DNA from: Dipteris shenzhenensis
Taxonomy: Eukaryota > Polypodiophyta > Polypodiopsida > Gleicheniales
Assembly: GCA_047967505.1 (NCBI GenBank)
Contig: CM106541.1
Length of the DNA: 64,000 nucleotides
Direction: 5' to 3' (one strand)
Positions 12,501-22,853 of the stretch are shown piece after piece; the stretch's first letter is position 1; each line of letters begins with the position of its first letter. Under the pieces are notes generated by a model that did not search any database, was not told the DNA's origin, and saw nothing but the letters and a program-made list of their open reading frames with translations. Made by a program: the position numbers and the translations under genes.

Positions 12501-13098
12501 CATGTGAAACCAAGCTAAACCTTTATGAGGATTTTTACATCACATGCAGCTTTGATTTCTACTTCATTCGTAGATGAGTTTCATTGGTAAAGGTGTCCTC
12601 TAACATGGTTCATCGAATTAGGACATTTTCCAAAACATTTTAGCAAGCCCATGCTAGGAGTGCTGCGTATAATTGTGGTCGAATAGAACAATAACAGGTT
12701 GCTACTTGGATCTTGCCACACTGATAGAGTTCAAAGCTTCCTCGGCACCTATGAATTGGATTTGAGCCTCCAAACGATTGCTTTGCTTTTGACATAAACT
12801 TATTGGTTTCTTTTCGATCGGACATGTGGGGAATGGTTTTCCTTAAGGTTAAATATTCCCCGATAGAGCTATTGACCAGCCAGAAGCATAGGGCCAGGAT
12901 AATCAAAAGATTGCCACAGTATGGTTTTTCACATCGAGGAGAACAACATTAGGGGTTTCCTTTAGCTCCTAGAGGTGTTCCGGGTCCATACCGCAAGACT
13001 TGGTTTCATGAAGGCCTACACAATGCAATGGTGCTTCGAGAGTATAGAGCTCACAGGCCAACGATGGAGCCTCAACCCAATTGCAACATTGCTTCTTA
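12501..13098. other. No recognised gene
   Basis: Mixed-composition DNA with short frames. It could hold further decayed pieces of the neighbouring oxygenase-like gene, but I cannot match it to the family. Confidence 0.4.
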
Positions 13099-13145
13099 TC
13101 TTACTATATATTAAGGAGGGAGGGAGGTTCTAATAAGCCACGTGT
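13099..13145 (+). other. Helitron-type 5' terminus
   Basis: A/TC junction followed by TTACTATATATTAAGGAGGG and a nearby CCACGTG. The spacing and words are shared with the ends at 11328 and 24992. Confidence 0.65.
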
Positions 13146-13939
13146 TGTGTGGAGGGAGGCAAAAGATTGCCACATGTCGTGTAGCTAGGATGCAAGCGAG
13201 GTGCATCTGCTGAGCACTGCTTTTCCCCAGGCGATTATACTCCAGTGCATCAAATTTGAATCCTCCTCTCCCCTGTCTGTCAACTCCTACACTTCCCTGT
13301 GTTTGCCGATCATCTCTTCGGCCTTTTTGCTCATTTGAATCCTCCAAGCACCCGTGCGCTCAGGCTCCTCAGATGTCCTCCTCTAGTCAGCAGGCTAGGC
13401 TCTAGAGTATGGACAGCCATCCCAAGCATTACAATGTGGGTCGTCATCGCTACATTGGGCTTCTTTGTTTGTCTTTATTTCTCTAACCTCGCACAACTCC
13501 GTGTTCTTTTATGGAATCGGTTGTAATTTCTATGTGTAATGTGAAAGAGTCTCCCTGAGGCTCCCTCGCCGTTCGGGATGTTTCTCTACAGGAAAGATGT
13601 TGCTTTGTGGGTGTATTTTGTAGTGATGGCTAATGATTAGAGAGCTTTTTTTAATCTAATTTTTTTGGGTATTTTTGCACACCATCCCAAAGCATGCCTG
13701 CGTAGGAAGATTCGGAGATATTGAATGTGGGAGCTACATGCCTGTATAATCTGTGATTAGAGAAGTCTAGGAATAGTCTTTCCGATCAACCAACGTATTG
13801 ACAACTTGCCGATCATCAAAAACCTGCAGCCAACCTCCACGAATGATCAGGTACTTTATAGATTTTTCTGTGTTTTGCACTTGAGCAAGCTACAAGTTTG
13901 CAACCGAAGGCGCGGATGAGCAAGTTTTCAACCGACGTG

Positions 13940-14690
13940 TCGAGTGTCGTTGAACCTTTGCTAAATTGTGAGTGATTCTTTGTGGAGGGAGAGATAATTC
14001 ATCTACCATTTCGAAGTGAGTGAACTTTGGAATTGAGTGAAAGAGCGATGGAGAGAAAGGGCTTTGTAATTCCCACCGAAAGAGTCCTTTTTGGGCAGGG
14101 ATCCAATTTCTAGATCTCCAGAGGTAGGAAAGCATCGTGAGAGGCTACGCATGGATGGACTTCAAGATGGCCGGTTGCAAGGAGTTGTTGGACGGCAAAC
14201 ACCTAAGTTGTTGGGCATTTACCACTTCTTAAGCATCTAGCCTCAACCATTCCCTCTGCAATTTACCAATGCTTTAGCATCTAGCCTCGGCCATGCTCTC
14301 AACAGCCTCCATATTGAAGTTGAGTGTTGTTGAACCTTTGCTAAATTGTGAGTGATTCTTTGTGGAGGGAGAGATAATTCATCTACCATTTCGAAGTGAG
14401 TGAACTTTGGAATTGAGTGAAAGAGCGATGGAGAGAAAGGGCTTTGTAATTCATCTACCACCGAAAGAGTCCTTTTTGGGCAGGGATCCAATTTCTAGAT
14501 CTGCAGAGGTAGGGAAGCATCGTGAGAGGCTACGCATGGATGGACTTCAAGATGGCCGGTTGCAAGGAGTTGTTGGACGGAAAACACCTAAGTTGTTGGG
14601 CATTTACCACTTCTTAAGCATCTAGCCTCGACCATTCTCTCAACAATTTACCACTGCTTCAGCATCTAGCCTCGGCCATGCTCTCAACAT
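13940..14690 (+). repeat. Direct repeat, two ~300 bp copies
   Basis: The block TTGAACCTTTGCTAAATTG... to ...ACCACTTCTTAAGCATCTAGCCTC occurs at about 13950-14250 and again at about 14330-14630, nearly identical, with a short insertion (CATCTAC) in the second. Related CATCTAGCCTCGGCCATG words continue to 14690. The plus and minus open frames are duplicated by the same event and I do not call them genes. Confidence 0.85.
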
Positions 14691-14699
14691 CCTACATAT

Positions 14700-14934
14700 G
14701 AAGTTGGATCTCTATGTTTAGAACCCAAGTGGCCACCAAGGGTTTGAAGTACTCAGATCTAAGAGATGACTGGCTTTACTTCACAGGCCACATAGGGCCC
14801 GGAACTTTGAGTGTGGCGGCAATGTTTTTTGAAGCCACCAGATTCAGTCTAGCACATTTGTTCACCTCTTGCCCAGTTGGAGTGCCCATAGGGATTGCGC
14901 TATATTGATATGAAATGCAATATAGAAAGTCCCA
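14700..14934. other. No recognised gene
   Basis: A 64-codon open frame (14714-14908) has no recognisable motif and is not called. Confidence 0.3.
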
Positions 14935-17267
14935 TGGCCACCCTTTGCATCCATTTTTGGCCCTTCATCATCTCGAGTCATTTCTTGCAGGAGTGTTTTG
15001 CGGAACCTTGACAATTCTCATGTTAGAACACATCAAAAATCAGGCGCTGCCCATTCTTAGGAGCTTCTTTTTTGAGGCTAAGGTCACCAAGAGGTATCTG
15101 TCTGCCTTCGTCCTCCATATCAAAGCTTTTGAAGCATATGTGTTTGCCCACAAATGTACTTTTGGACAGATAGTGAAGTGAAGAAGCTTGATGAAGTAAG
15201 AAGAAGATAAGTGCTCTTGCAAAGAGAGAGAGAGATTTGGCTAGAGATGAAGGCTGAAACAGGCCCAGGCAGATGGTGAACAAATGCAGCATGGCAGCGA
15301 CTATCAAGTCAACAAGATTTGGGGCAGAAATGCTCAGCAAGTCATTGGTGAATTATAGATAGAAGTGCAAGAAAGCAATTTTGAAACCAAGACCTTGGTG
15401 TCTTGGTGAGGATGTTTGACCTTGAGATGTGGTTGGATGAGGAGTCGAAAACTTTTGTGAAAGTGAAGGATATTGATGAGTGCTTGGAGTCATCCGGGTG
15501 CTAGCTGGTATGGCTGACATAGAGGAGGATTCTTTTCCGGAACCTGTGGATTTAGAGATAGATAGATTCCTTGATGTAGGAGGGGGCTACACATGGAAGC
15601 TGGGAGCTCAGTGCAAGCTCATGGTCTAGGTAATCTGGATTTATGCTTGGGATTTGATTTCTCGAGTATGTTGTTTAGTTGCGGACTTGACAGACCCTGA
15701 GAGCATGGTGTTTGGAGAAACTCAAGCAGTTATCCTTTTAAGAAGGGGACATTTGGAGGATGCCGGTGCCTAGAGTGCTGAAGTTCAAAGGTTGGTACGT
15801 GATTGAAGGATGTGGTGCCATCGGGTCCTACCAAAGATGGACCTGTGTACCAAGTTGGTTTGCTTGAACGGGACCGGACCTGCTGGAGCAGGAGCCACTG
15901 GTTGAAAGATCATGAAGTAATATAGACACCGCATCGTTCCAGGGGGCTACAACATGGGCGCTGCTTGAGCAGCTTCATCGATGAGTTGGGATAGGAATGA
16001 GATGTGTGTGTAAGTGGGGGTGTTGGGAAATTCCTCCCCATCTGTAAGCCACCATATGAGGAGAGCATGGGGGAGGTGGACCTAGGGTTGGGGCTACCCG
16101 TGGCCACCCTTTGCATCCATTTTTGGCCCTTCATCATCTCGAGTCATTTCCAGTAGGAGTGTTTTGCGGGACCTTGACAATTCTCATGTTAGAACACATA
16201 AAAAATCAGGCGCTGCCCATTCTTAGGAGCTTCTTTCCTGAGGCTGAGGTCACCAAGAGGTATCTATCTGCCTTCGTCCTCCATATCAAAGCTTTTGAAG
16301 CATATGTGTTTGCCCACAAATGTACTTTTGGACAGATAGTGAATTGAAGAAGCTTGATGAAGTAAGAAGAAGATAAGTGCTCTTGCAAAGAGAGAGAGAG
16401 ATTTGGCTAGAGATGAAGGCTGAAACAGGCTCAGGCAGATGGTGAACAAATGCAGCATGGCAACGACTATCAGGTCAACAAGATTTGGGGCAGAAATGCC
16501 CAGCAAGTCATTGGTGAATTATAGATAGAAGTGCAAGAAAGCAATTCTGAAACCAAGACCTTGGTGTCTTGGTGAGGATGTTTGACCTTGAGATGTGGTT
16601 GGATGAGGAGTCGAAAACTTTTGTGAAAGTGAAGGATATTAATGAGTGCTTGGAGTCATCCGGGTGCTAGCTGGTATGGCTGATGTAGAGGAGGATTCTT
16701 TGCTAGAACCTGTGGATTCAGAGATAGATAGATTCCTTGACGTAGGAGGGGGCTACACATGGAAGCTAGGAGCTTAGTGCAAGCTCATGGTCTAGGTAAT
16801 CTGGATTTATGCTTGGGATTTGATTTCTCGAGTATGTTGTTTAGTTGCGGACTTTGACAGACCCTGAGAGCATGGTGTTTGGAGAAACTCAAGCAGTTAT
16901 CCTTTTAAGAAGGGGACATTTGGAGGATGCCGGTGCCTAGGGTGCTGAAGTTCAAAGGTGGGTACGTGATTGAAGGATGTGGTGCCATCGGGTCCTACCA
17001 AAGATGGACCTGTGTACCAAGTTGGTTTGCTTGCACGGGACCGGACCTACTGGAGTAGGAGCCACTGGTTGAAAGAGCAGGAAGTAATATAGACACTGCA
17101 TTGTTCCAAGGGGGTACAACATGGGTGCTGCTTGAGCAGCTTCATCGATGAGTTGGGATAGGAATGAGATGTGTCGGTAAGTGGGGGTGTTGGGAAACTC
17201 CTCCCCATCTGTAAGCCTCCATATGAGGAGAGCATGGGGGAGGTGGACCTAGGGTTAGGGCTACCAC
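14935..17267 (+). repeat. 1.17 kb tandem duplication
   Basis: A unit starting TGGCCACCCTTTGCATCC (14935 and 16101) and ending AGGTGGACCTAGGGTT(G/A)GGGCTACC (about 16098 and 17265) is repeated head to tail with an offset of 1166-1167 bases and few differences. The junction near 16100 is direct. A diverged third piece (GCTAAAACAGGCCTAGGAAGATGG through TAGATAGAAGTGCAAGAAAG) lies at about 17826-17950. Open frames of 60-105 codons occur in both copies but have no recognisable domain. Confidence 0.9.
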
Positions 17268-17450
17268 ATGGGCAGCTTATCGGCGGCTGTCATGTGGGTA
17301 GCAAACTCAGAGGGAATACAAAGAAGAGGGGGCTGCCACATCGGCAACATCTAGGCTGCCAGGTGGGCAGCATACAAGCAATCAAGAAAAGGAATATGGG
17401 GCTGTCCCATGGGTAGCACATAGGCTTCCATATGGGCAGCACAATCATAG
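17262..17450. repeat. Iterated imperfect palindromes around CA(C/T)GTG or CATG
   Basis: Units resembling CTGCCACATGGGCAGC recur here (CTACCACATGGGCAGC, CTGCCACATCGGCAACATC, CTGCCAGGTGGGCAGC, CTGTCCCATGGGTAGC, CCATATGGGCAGC). The same words return at 19440-19530 (GTTGCCACATGGGCAAGC, CTACCACGTGGGCAGCACATGGGTAGCCATGTG). Each unit is self-complementary with a CACGTG- or CATG-type centre. Confidence 0.65.
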
Positions 17451-18220
17451 ACTTACCCGGCCATGAGTGGAGCTCTTGGTGGAGAGATTCTGTATGGAGC
17501 AAACATGTGACAAGGTGGAACTGTTCACAGTAGTTCTGGGCAAGATCTGGAGCTTGGAACATGTTGATTAGAGAATGAAGGCCTGTGCAAGACTGTGTGG
17601 ACACCCTGCACCAGTCAAGTTGAGATTGGATGGATTGGAAGAGCTGGTACAGCCCAGAAGTGCATGGATCTGTAGTTGCCTTCGTGACAGGTGTCTACAA
17701 CAGCATGTATGAGGCTGGTATGGTAGATCTAGGGCAAGATGTAGCACTGGTACAAATGTGAAACAGTAGGTAGAAGGCTGGAGCTGATAGGCGATTGGCA
17801 GGAGTAGACCATGGGCTAGAGATCAGGGCTAAAACAGGCCTAGGAAGATGGCGAACAGATGCAACATGGGGGCGACTATCAGGTCGGCAGAATCTTTGGC
17901 AAAAATGCCTTGCAATAGGGCATAGATAGAAGTGCAAGAAAGTAATTGTGGCAAAGCAAAAATTCAAGTCACTTATACCGTATAAATGGTCTTGCAGATG
18001 AAGAACCAGTACTGCGTGGTCGTAGGCAAATACAGCGTTTGTCTTCTATGTCCCTTTGCCATGAGTAGTTTGAGGGTTGAATAACATTGCATTGTTGTTT
18101 TGTTAATGGTGTGTTGCAGCTTCTACTCCTTGACGTGGTCTGCTTTCCTCTTAAGGTCACATTGTACATATGGGCCTACTAGACCATGGATGTCACAGGT
18201 GGTTGTTTATAGCAGAGATG
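17451..18220. other. No recognised gene
   Basis: Besides the diverged third piece of the 1.17 kb duplication (17826-17950), I see nothing coding. Short minus-strand frames are Ser/Pro/Cys-rich and motif-free. Confidence 0.4.
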
Positions 18221-18224
18221 TAGG

Positions 18225-18500
18225 AGTATATTCACCCCACGAGTGTATGGATTTTGTATAGACCTAGGAGCAAGGGTATATATGCTTTGTATAGACTGGG
18301 GAGTATATTCATTTTGTATAGATCCAGGAGCCAATATATTCATTTTGTGTAGACTTTGGAGTAAATTCATTTTGTATAGAGTTGAAGCCAGTATATTTGT
18401 TTTGTATGGAGTCAAGAGTGAGATGTATAGTATATTCATTTCAGGAGGGTTATTGTTTTTTGTATAGATTCATGGGGATATTTGTTTCATATTGATCCAT
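18225..18500 (+). repeat. Decayed ~33 bp minisatellite
   Basis: About seven to eight units built on TATATTCATTTTGTATAGA followed by a variable CCAGGAGC- or TTTGGAGT-like spacer. The reading frames over it (for example minus 18179-18439, with repeated SIQN and TL) are products of the repeat. Confidence 0.75.
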
Positions 18501-18559
18501 AGTATGTTCGTTTTATTTGGGTCAACAAGCTTTTGCTTGCATTTTAAGATTAGGGCATC

Positions 18560-19330
18560 GTGTCTTGGAAATCTCGCCCTTCTCGGATGTTCTCTCTTGG
18601 AATGCATTGATCTCCCAGGATACACATAACAGGGCCAAGGTGAGCAGGCAATGGACGCATGCAGCATGAGAGCTATGATATCATATTGTGCTGCTCTTAT
18701 GGACATGTATACATTACAGGATACATATAACAGAGATAGGGTGAGCAAGCACTGGACTATTTTTGAACTTATGCAACATGAGGGCTACGATATAATACTG
18801 TGCTGGGAATTGCTCTTCTGGACATGTATGGCAAATGTCGTGCTCTCTCTCTCTCTCTCTCTCCCCCTCAGTGCGCAAGTCCCTTCTCGGAATTTTTGCT
18901 GTCTTGGAATGCATTGATCTCACAAGAACAGCACAATAGGACCAAGCCCATGGTCTTTTGGCAATGATCTTTTGGACATGTATGCCAAGCGTGTGCTTGA
19001 GGAGCTTCCAGCTCAGAATGTTCTCTCTTGGAATGCATTGACAAGGTCAAGGTAAGCAAGCACTGGATTGTTTTGAAAGCATTCAGCATGAAGGCATCCC
19101 TCCAAATGCAATGACCTATGCTTGCATCTCTAAAGCCTGTGGTAGTTGCGAGAGAGAGAGCTGTCTGCAAAATATTATCGTGCAAAATATTGTGTGTGCT
19201 TGAGGAGCTGCCTTCACGAAATTTGTCTCTCTTGGAATGCATTGAAAGCCTCTCTCTCTCTCTCTCTCAGCCTATTTTGAATGCATGCAACACGAGGGTG
19301 GCCCTTTGGATGCAGTGATCTGTGGGTGTG
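18560..19330 (+). pseudogene. Decayed pentatricopeptide-repeat (PPR) fragments
   Basis: The plus strand contains several broken copies of the PPR phrase ending in a word like (R/Q)NVLSWNAL: DVLSWNALI near 18575, RNFCCLGMH near 18890 (one frame off), LDMYAK then VLEELPAQNVLSWNAL at 18970-19040, and LEELPSRNLSLLECIE near 19205. Between them lie MQHEG-like words, and NAMTYACISKACGS in shifted frames (19100-19145). This pattern is typical of plant organelle PPR proteins of the PLS type. (CT)n tracts interrupt it at 18842-18866 and 19247-19268, and stops are frequent. The pieces may have been captured by the surrounding candidate Helitron. Confidence 0.65.
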
Positions 19331-19840
19331 CCTTGAAAGAGTGGGAGATGTAGAGAGAGAGAGAAGGAGAGAGTGATGGAAGCTACCACATGAGCATTTG
19401 ATTGGATGCCTTTGTGGGCAGCATGCCCCGAGGGAAAAAGAAAGAGAGGGGGTTGCCACATGGGCAAGCACGTCACAGTAGAGCAAGGGGACTACCACGT
19501 GGGCAGCACATGGGTAGCCATGTGTACAACACAAGAAATGAGTACCTGGCACTAAGATGGACAACAACAGGCTGCGTAAAGAGACTGCGTAAAGAGACTG
19601 AGAAAGACCACGATGTTGTCAGCATGGGTACAGCTTGGTTCGGATGCTTGGAGCAGACTATACAGAGGTCCACGTGACCTGACAAAAGGCGGATCCAAGG
19701 CAGGAAGGAGGTGCAGCTGTGGTGCAGATCTATAGGTGTCTGGCAAACCCTTAGGGCTTGCATTGGACCATGGTTTGGGGCAGGAAAGACCCTGGACAGC
19801 AGATGGCAGGGAAGATGGAGCAGATAGGTGAGGGTTACGG
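19331..19840. other. Palindrome-rich, non-coding DNA
   Basis: Contains (GA)n at 19352-19370 and the CACGTG/CATG palindromes also seen at 17.3 kb. No gene is supported. The 128-codon minus frame (19473-19859) has no motif. Confidence 0.4.
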
Positions 19841-20390
19841 GCAGGTGGCAGGCCTGCAATAGGCCTGGGATAGGGCAGATATGCTAGGCACCCAGGTGGC
19901 CAGGAGTAGCAGTAAAAGAGCTGGCCATGGGGCCTTAGATAGAGCCCTACTGGGTCGGCCCAATAGGCAGGTCAGCCAATAGGGGGGGCTGCTGGGTTGG
20001 CCCGTTTCCCCCTACTGGATCGGTTGGTTTTGGGCCTTATAAAAGGGCCCCTTCTGGGGCTCATAAGGCATCACTTGGAGCAGCAATCCAAGAGTAGGAA
20101 GGCCTGCAATAGGCCCTAGGATAGGGCAGGTGGCAGGCCTGCAATAGGCCCTGGGATAGGGTAGATATGCTAGGCACCCAGGTGGCCGGGAGCAGCAATA
20201 AAAGGGCTGGCCGTGGGGCCTTAAATAGAGCCCTACTGGCTCAGCCCAGTAGGCAGGTCGGCCAATAGGGGGGCTGCTGGGTCGGCCCATTTCCCCCTAC
20301 TGGGTCGGTTGGTTTTGGGCCTTATAAAAGGGCCCCTTCTAGGGCTCATAAGGCATCACTTGGAGCAGCAATCCAGGAGTAGGAAGAAGC
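19841..20390 (+). repeat. ~285 bp tandem duplication with TATA-box motif
   Basis: Two copies (about 19841-20125 and 20126-20388) run from GGCAGGCCTGCAATAGGCC through TAGGCACCCAGGTGGCC to TTATAAAAGGGCCCCTTCT and CATCACTTGGAGCAGCAATCC. Each carries TTATAAAAGGGCC (near 20037 and 20322), a good TATA-box word. A short extra piece (GGCCTGCAATAGGCCCTAGG) sits at the junction. This may be a duplicated promoter segment of a lost LTR or non-autonomous element. Confidence 0.75.
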
Positions 20391-21320
20391 GGCAATGCAA
20401 TAGCAAGGAGCAGCAGCAATAGCTCCATCCTTGGGCCTATACATAGGAGCTGAAGGAGACGTACAAGGGCTGTAGTCTTAGCTCAAGGTGCTGCCCACCT
20501 AGGCTGGCTACCCAGATAGCAAGGTGGAAGGGATCACTGATAGAGAGTCTACATAAGCTCAGTGGAGCATGCAGTATTAGGGATCTGGAGGTGACAGCAA
20601 GATAGTAGTACAACATTTTGGTAAGGTCAGAGGACCATGTATTTGTGGGACTCTAAGCCTCTCTTTTGTATTGTGTCCTTTTGTGGTTGGACGGAAATAT
20701 CTTTGGCAATAAGAGGTGGAGTGGAGGGAGAGCTAGGAGATTTGCCACGTGTTGTTATGGTGTCCTTTCCATCTTGTCACGCCATAGCAGAGGCACTTGG
20801 GCATCACTGTGTAGGAGCAAGGTAGAAGAGAGAAGCCATCTACTAACACGAGTGAGGACTCAGAGGCGGCAAGTCATGACTGTAGACAGCAAGCAGATAT
20901 GAGTTGGGAACTTTGGCAATGGGACTGACCAAAGATGTGAGAATAGATTGGTGTCACGGTGACTGGTCTTCACGGCTAACGAGTGATGGAGTGGAGTGGA
21001 GAGTGTGCATAGCAAAGAACAATCGCGCAGATTGGAACAGTCGAGCTGAAGGATTGGCTACACACTGGTAGAGTGGATGGCAACGCAGAAGAGCATGGTT
21101 GGCAACGCAACAGACAGAGCACAGTGATTGACCTCTTTTGCTGTTTTATCAACAGTAGAAGGGGAAGCATAGTCTGGATGAGGGGTTGCGAGGTAGGCAC
21201 GTGTCGGTCCACATGGATGCACATTGTCTGTCAGATAGCCACGAGGCAAGTTGCTGACGTGCGATGCCACGGCACTGAGCAGTTTAAATGAAATATATTT
21301 TTTTCAAAATTTTGTGCTTA
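20391..21320. other. No recognised gene
   Basis: GC-mixed DNA with frames under 85 codons and no motif. A short GCAGCAGCAATAGC tract is at 20400-20430. Confidence 0.4.
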
Positions 21321-21327
21321 GTTTATA

Positions 21328-21410
21328 TATTCACACACACACACACACACATAACCTTTTAATAGTCCTTTGTCAAGTGCTTTTCATTTAATTTTTATTT
21401 CTTTTTGAAG

Positions 21411-21452
<42 letters not shown>

Positions 21453-21651
21453 CTTTATATTATGTATACAATATTTACATTTCATGTTTAATTTATATAT
21501 ATATACACATATTATATAAATTGCCTTTTAAATTAATCCTTTTTTAAATGCTTTTCGTTTAATTTTTATCGCTTTTTGGAGGCATGAGAGAGAGAGAGAG
21601 AGAGAGAATATTATATATATGATATTTATTTATATTTATACATTTCATGTT

Positions 21652-21684
<33 letters not shown>

Positions 21685-21701
21685 AACATACGCGCACACA
21701 A

Positions 21702-21743
<42 letters not shown>

Positions 21744-22661
21744 GTGTGGGTAACAAGGCAATAGGGTGGGTTTATGCTTTATTTTCAAATATGTGGCACA
21801 TTGTGAGGGCTCTAGAAGATAGGCTCAAACGACTCCACATGTAACAAGAGAGGCTAAGACACAAGCTTGACAACCATGTGTGTGGAGTGGGCATGCGGTG
21901 AGTTATTGCCATGAAATGACACATGTGGCCTTTGTGCAACAAGCTACCACCTTCAAGCCTCTAGCCATACCCGCACACATGCACGTGCACACACACGTAT
22001 GTACATTTATACGTACATACGTATGTATGTATGTACGTGTGTATATATGTATGTTTATACAAATAGAGACATGGTGCAAGATCGATGGAATTGACACACT
22101 TATGTGCATGGGTGCAGATATTCTAGCCATGTGCATTCAAAGGTGCACATACATCACATGAACATATACAGACACTTATAGGGACACAAGCACACATGTA
22201 CATGAGTACACAATCATATTGGATTGCACATGGACATATAGATGCATACATCCACTTGCATTGGCCTATACATAGACACACATGCGATCATCCACAATGC
22301 ACAAAAAACCCACACACTCCTAAGCAAACATACAAACATTATCATCATACACACACCTCTTCTTTAAAAACAAGATTCTCCAAAATTGCATTTTTTTCAA
22401 TTTTAGGATTTGACTTTAATTAACGTCATTTTAATGTTCAAATAAAAATTCTTTGTGTGTGTGTGTGTGAAATAAATAATATATATTTTATTTATACCTT
22501 CAAATGAAAAATCAATATATAATAATTAATGTGATGATTGATTATAGTCGGGCAATTTAATTTAGATCATATTATTAATAAAGGCACTCCTAGGGATTCA
22601 TTTGGATTTGATTAGAAAATTTAATAAAAAGCTTAAAAATGTTGAGATTTGTATGTGTGTA

Positions 22662-22700
<39 letters not shown>
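21328..22700. repeat. Microsatellite cluster (CA, GA, GTAT, GT)
   Basis: Successive tracts: (CA)10 near 21333, (GA)n 21412-21448, TATA words near 21495, (GA)n 21586-21608 and 21654-21682, (CA)n 21706-21740, ACGTACATACGTATGTATGT-type words near 22005-22060, and (GT)n at 22454-22470 and 22664-22698. AT-rich spacers separate them. All open frames here are repeat artefacts. Confidence 0.9.
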
Positions 22701-22708
<8 letters not shown>

Positions 22709-22799
22709 ATGGAGATACAATTTGAAAATTTCTTAAAGTTATAAATAAAACCTTAAATTTAATTCCTCAAAATTAAAGGCAACTTATGGTCTCAACTTT

Positions 22800-22851
22800 G
22801 AGACCCAGTGAAGCGGGTCTGTAACCCGTCGTAGACGGGTCATGCTACTCG
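22800..22851 (+). other. Helitron 3' terminus (double hairpin, ACTCG end)
   Basis: Two hairpins precede the end: GACCC...GGGTC (22802-22819) and the palindrome CCCGTCGTAGACGGG (22825-22839). They are followed 12 bases later by the terminal ...GCTACTCG at 22851. The architecture equals the ends at 39766, 41127, 42366 and 45321. Classic Helitrons end CTRR after a hairpin about 10-12 bases upstream; here the last four bases are CTCG. Only 2 bases (TA) separate this end from the PNGase A stop codon on the other strand. Confidence 0.7.
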
Positions 22852-22853
22852 TA

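Larger units (their letters stand above)
13099..22851 (+). mobile_element. Candidate Helitron (non-autonomous) ending at PNGase A
   Basis: The left end, after host A at 13098, is TCTTACTATATATTAAGG, with GCCACGTG about 35 bases further in. The right end at 22851 is ...GTAGACGGGTCATGCTACTCG, preceded by two hairpins. Both ends match, in the same orientation, the ends of the well-delimited Helitron at 24992-45321. No transposase-like gene lies between them. The interior holds duplications, minisatellites, decayed PPR fragments and microsatellites. Pairing these two ends is an inference: the 5' end at 11328 is an alternative partner, and no empty site is visible for this insertion. Confidence 0.5.
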
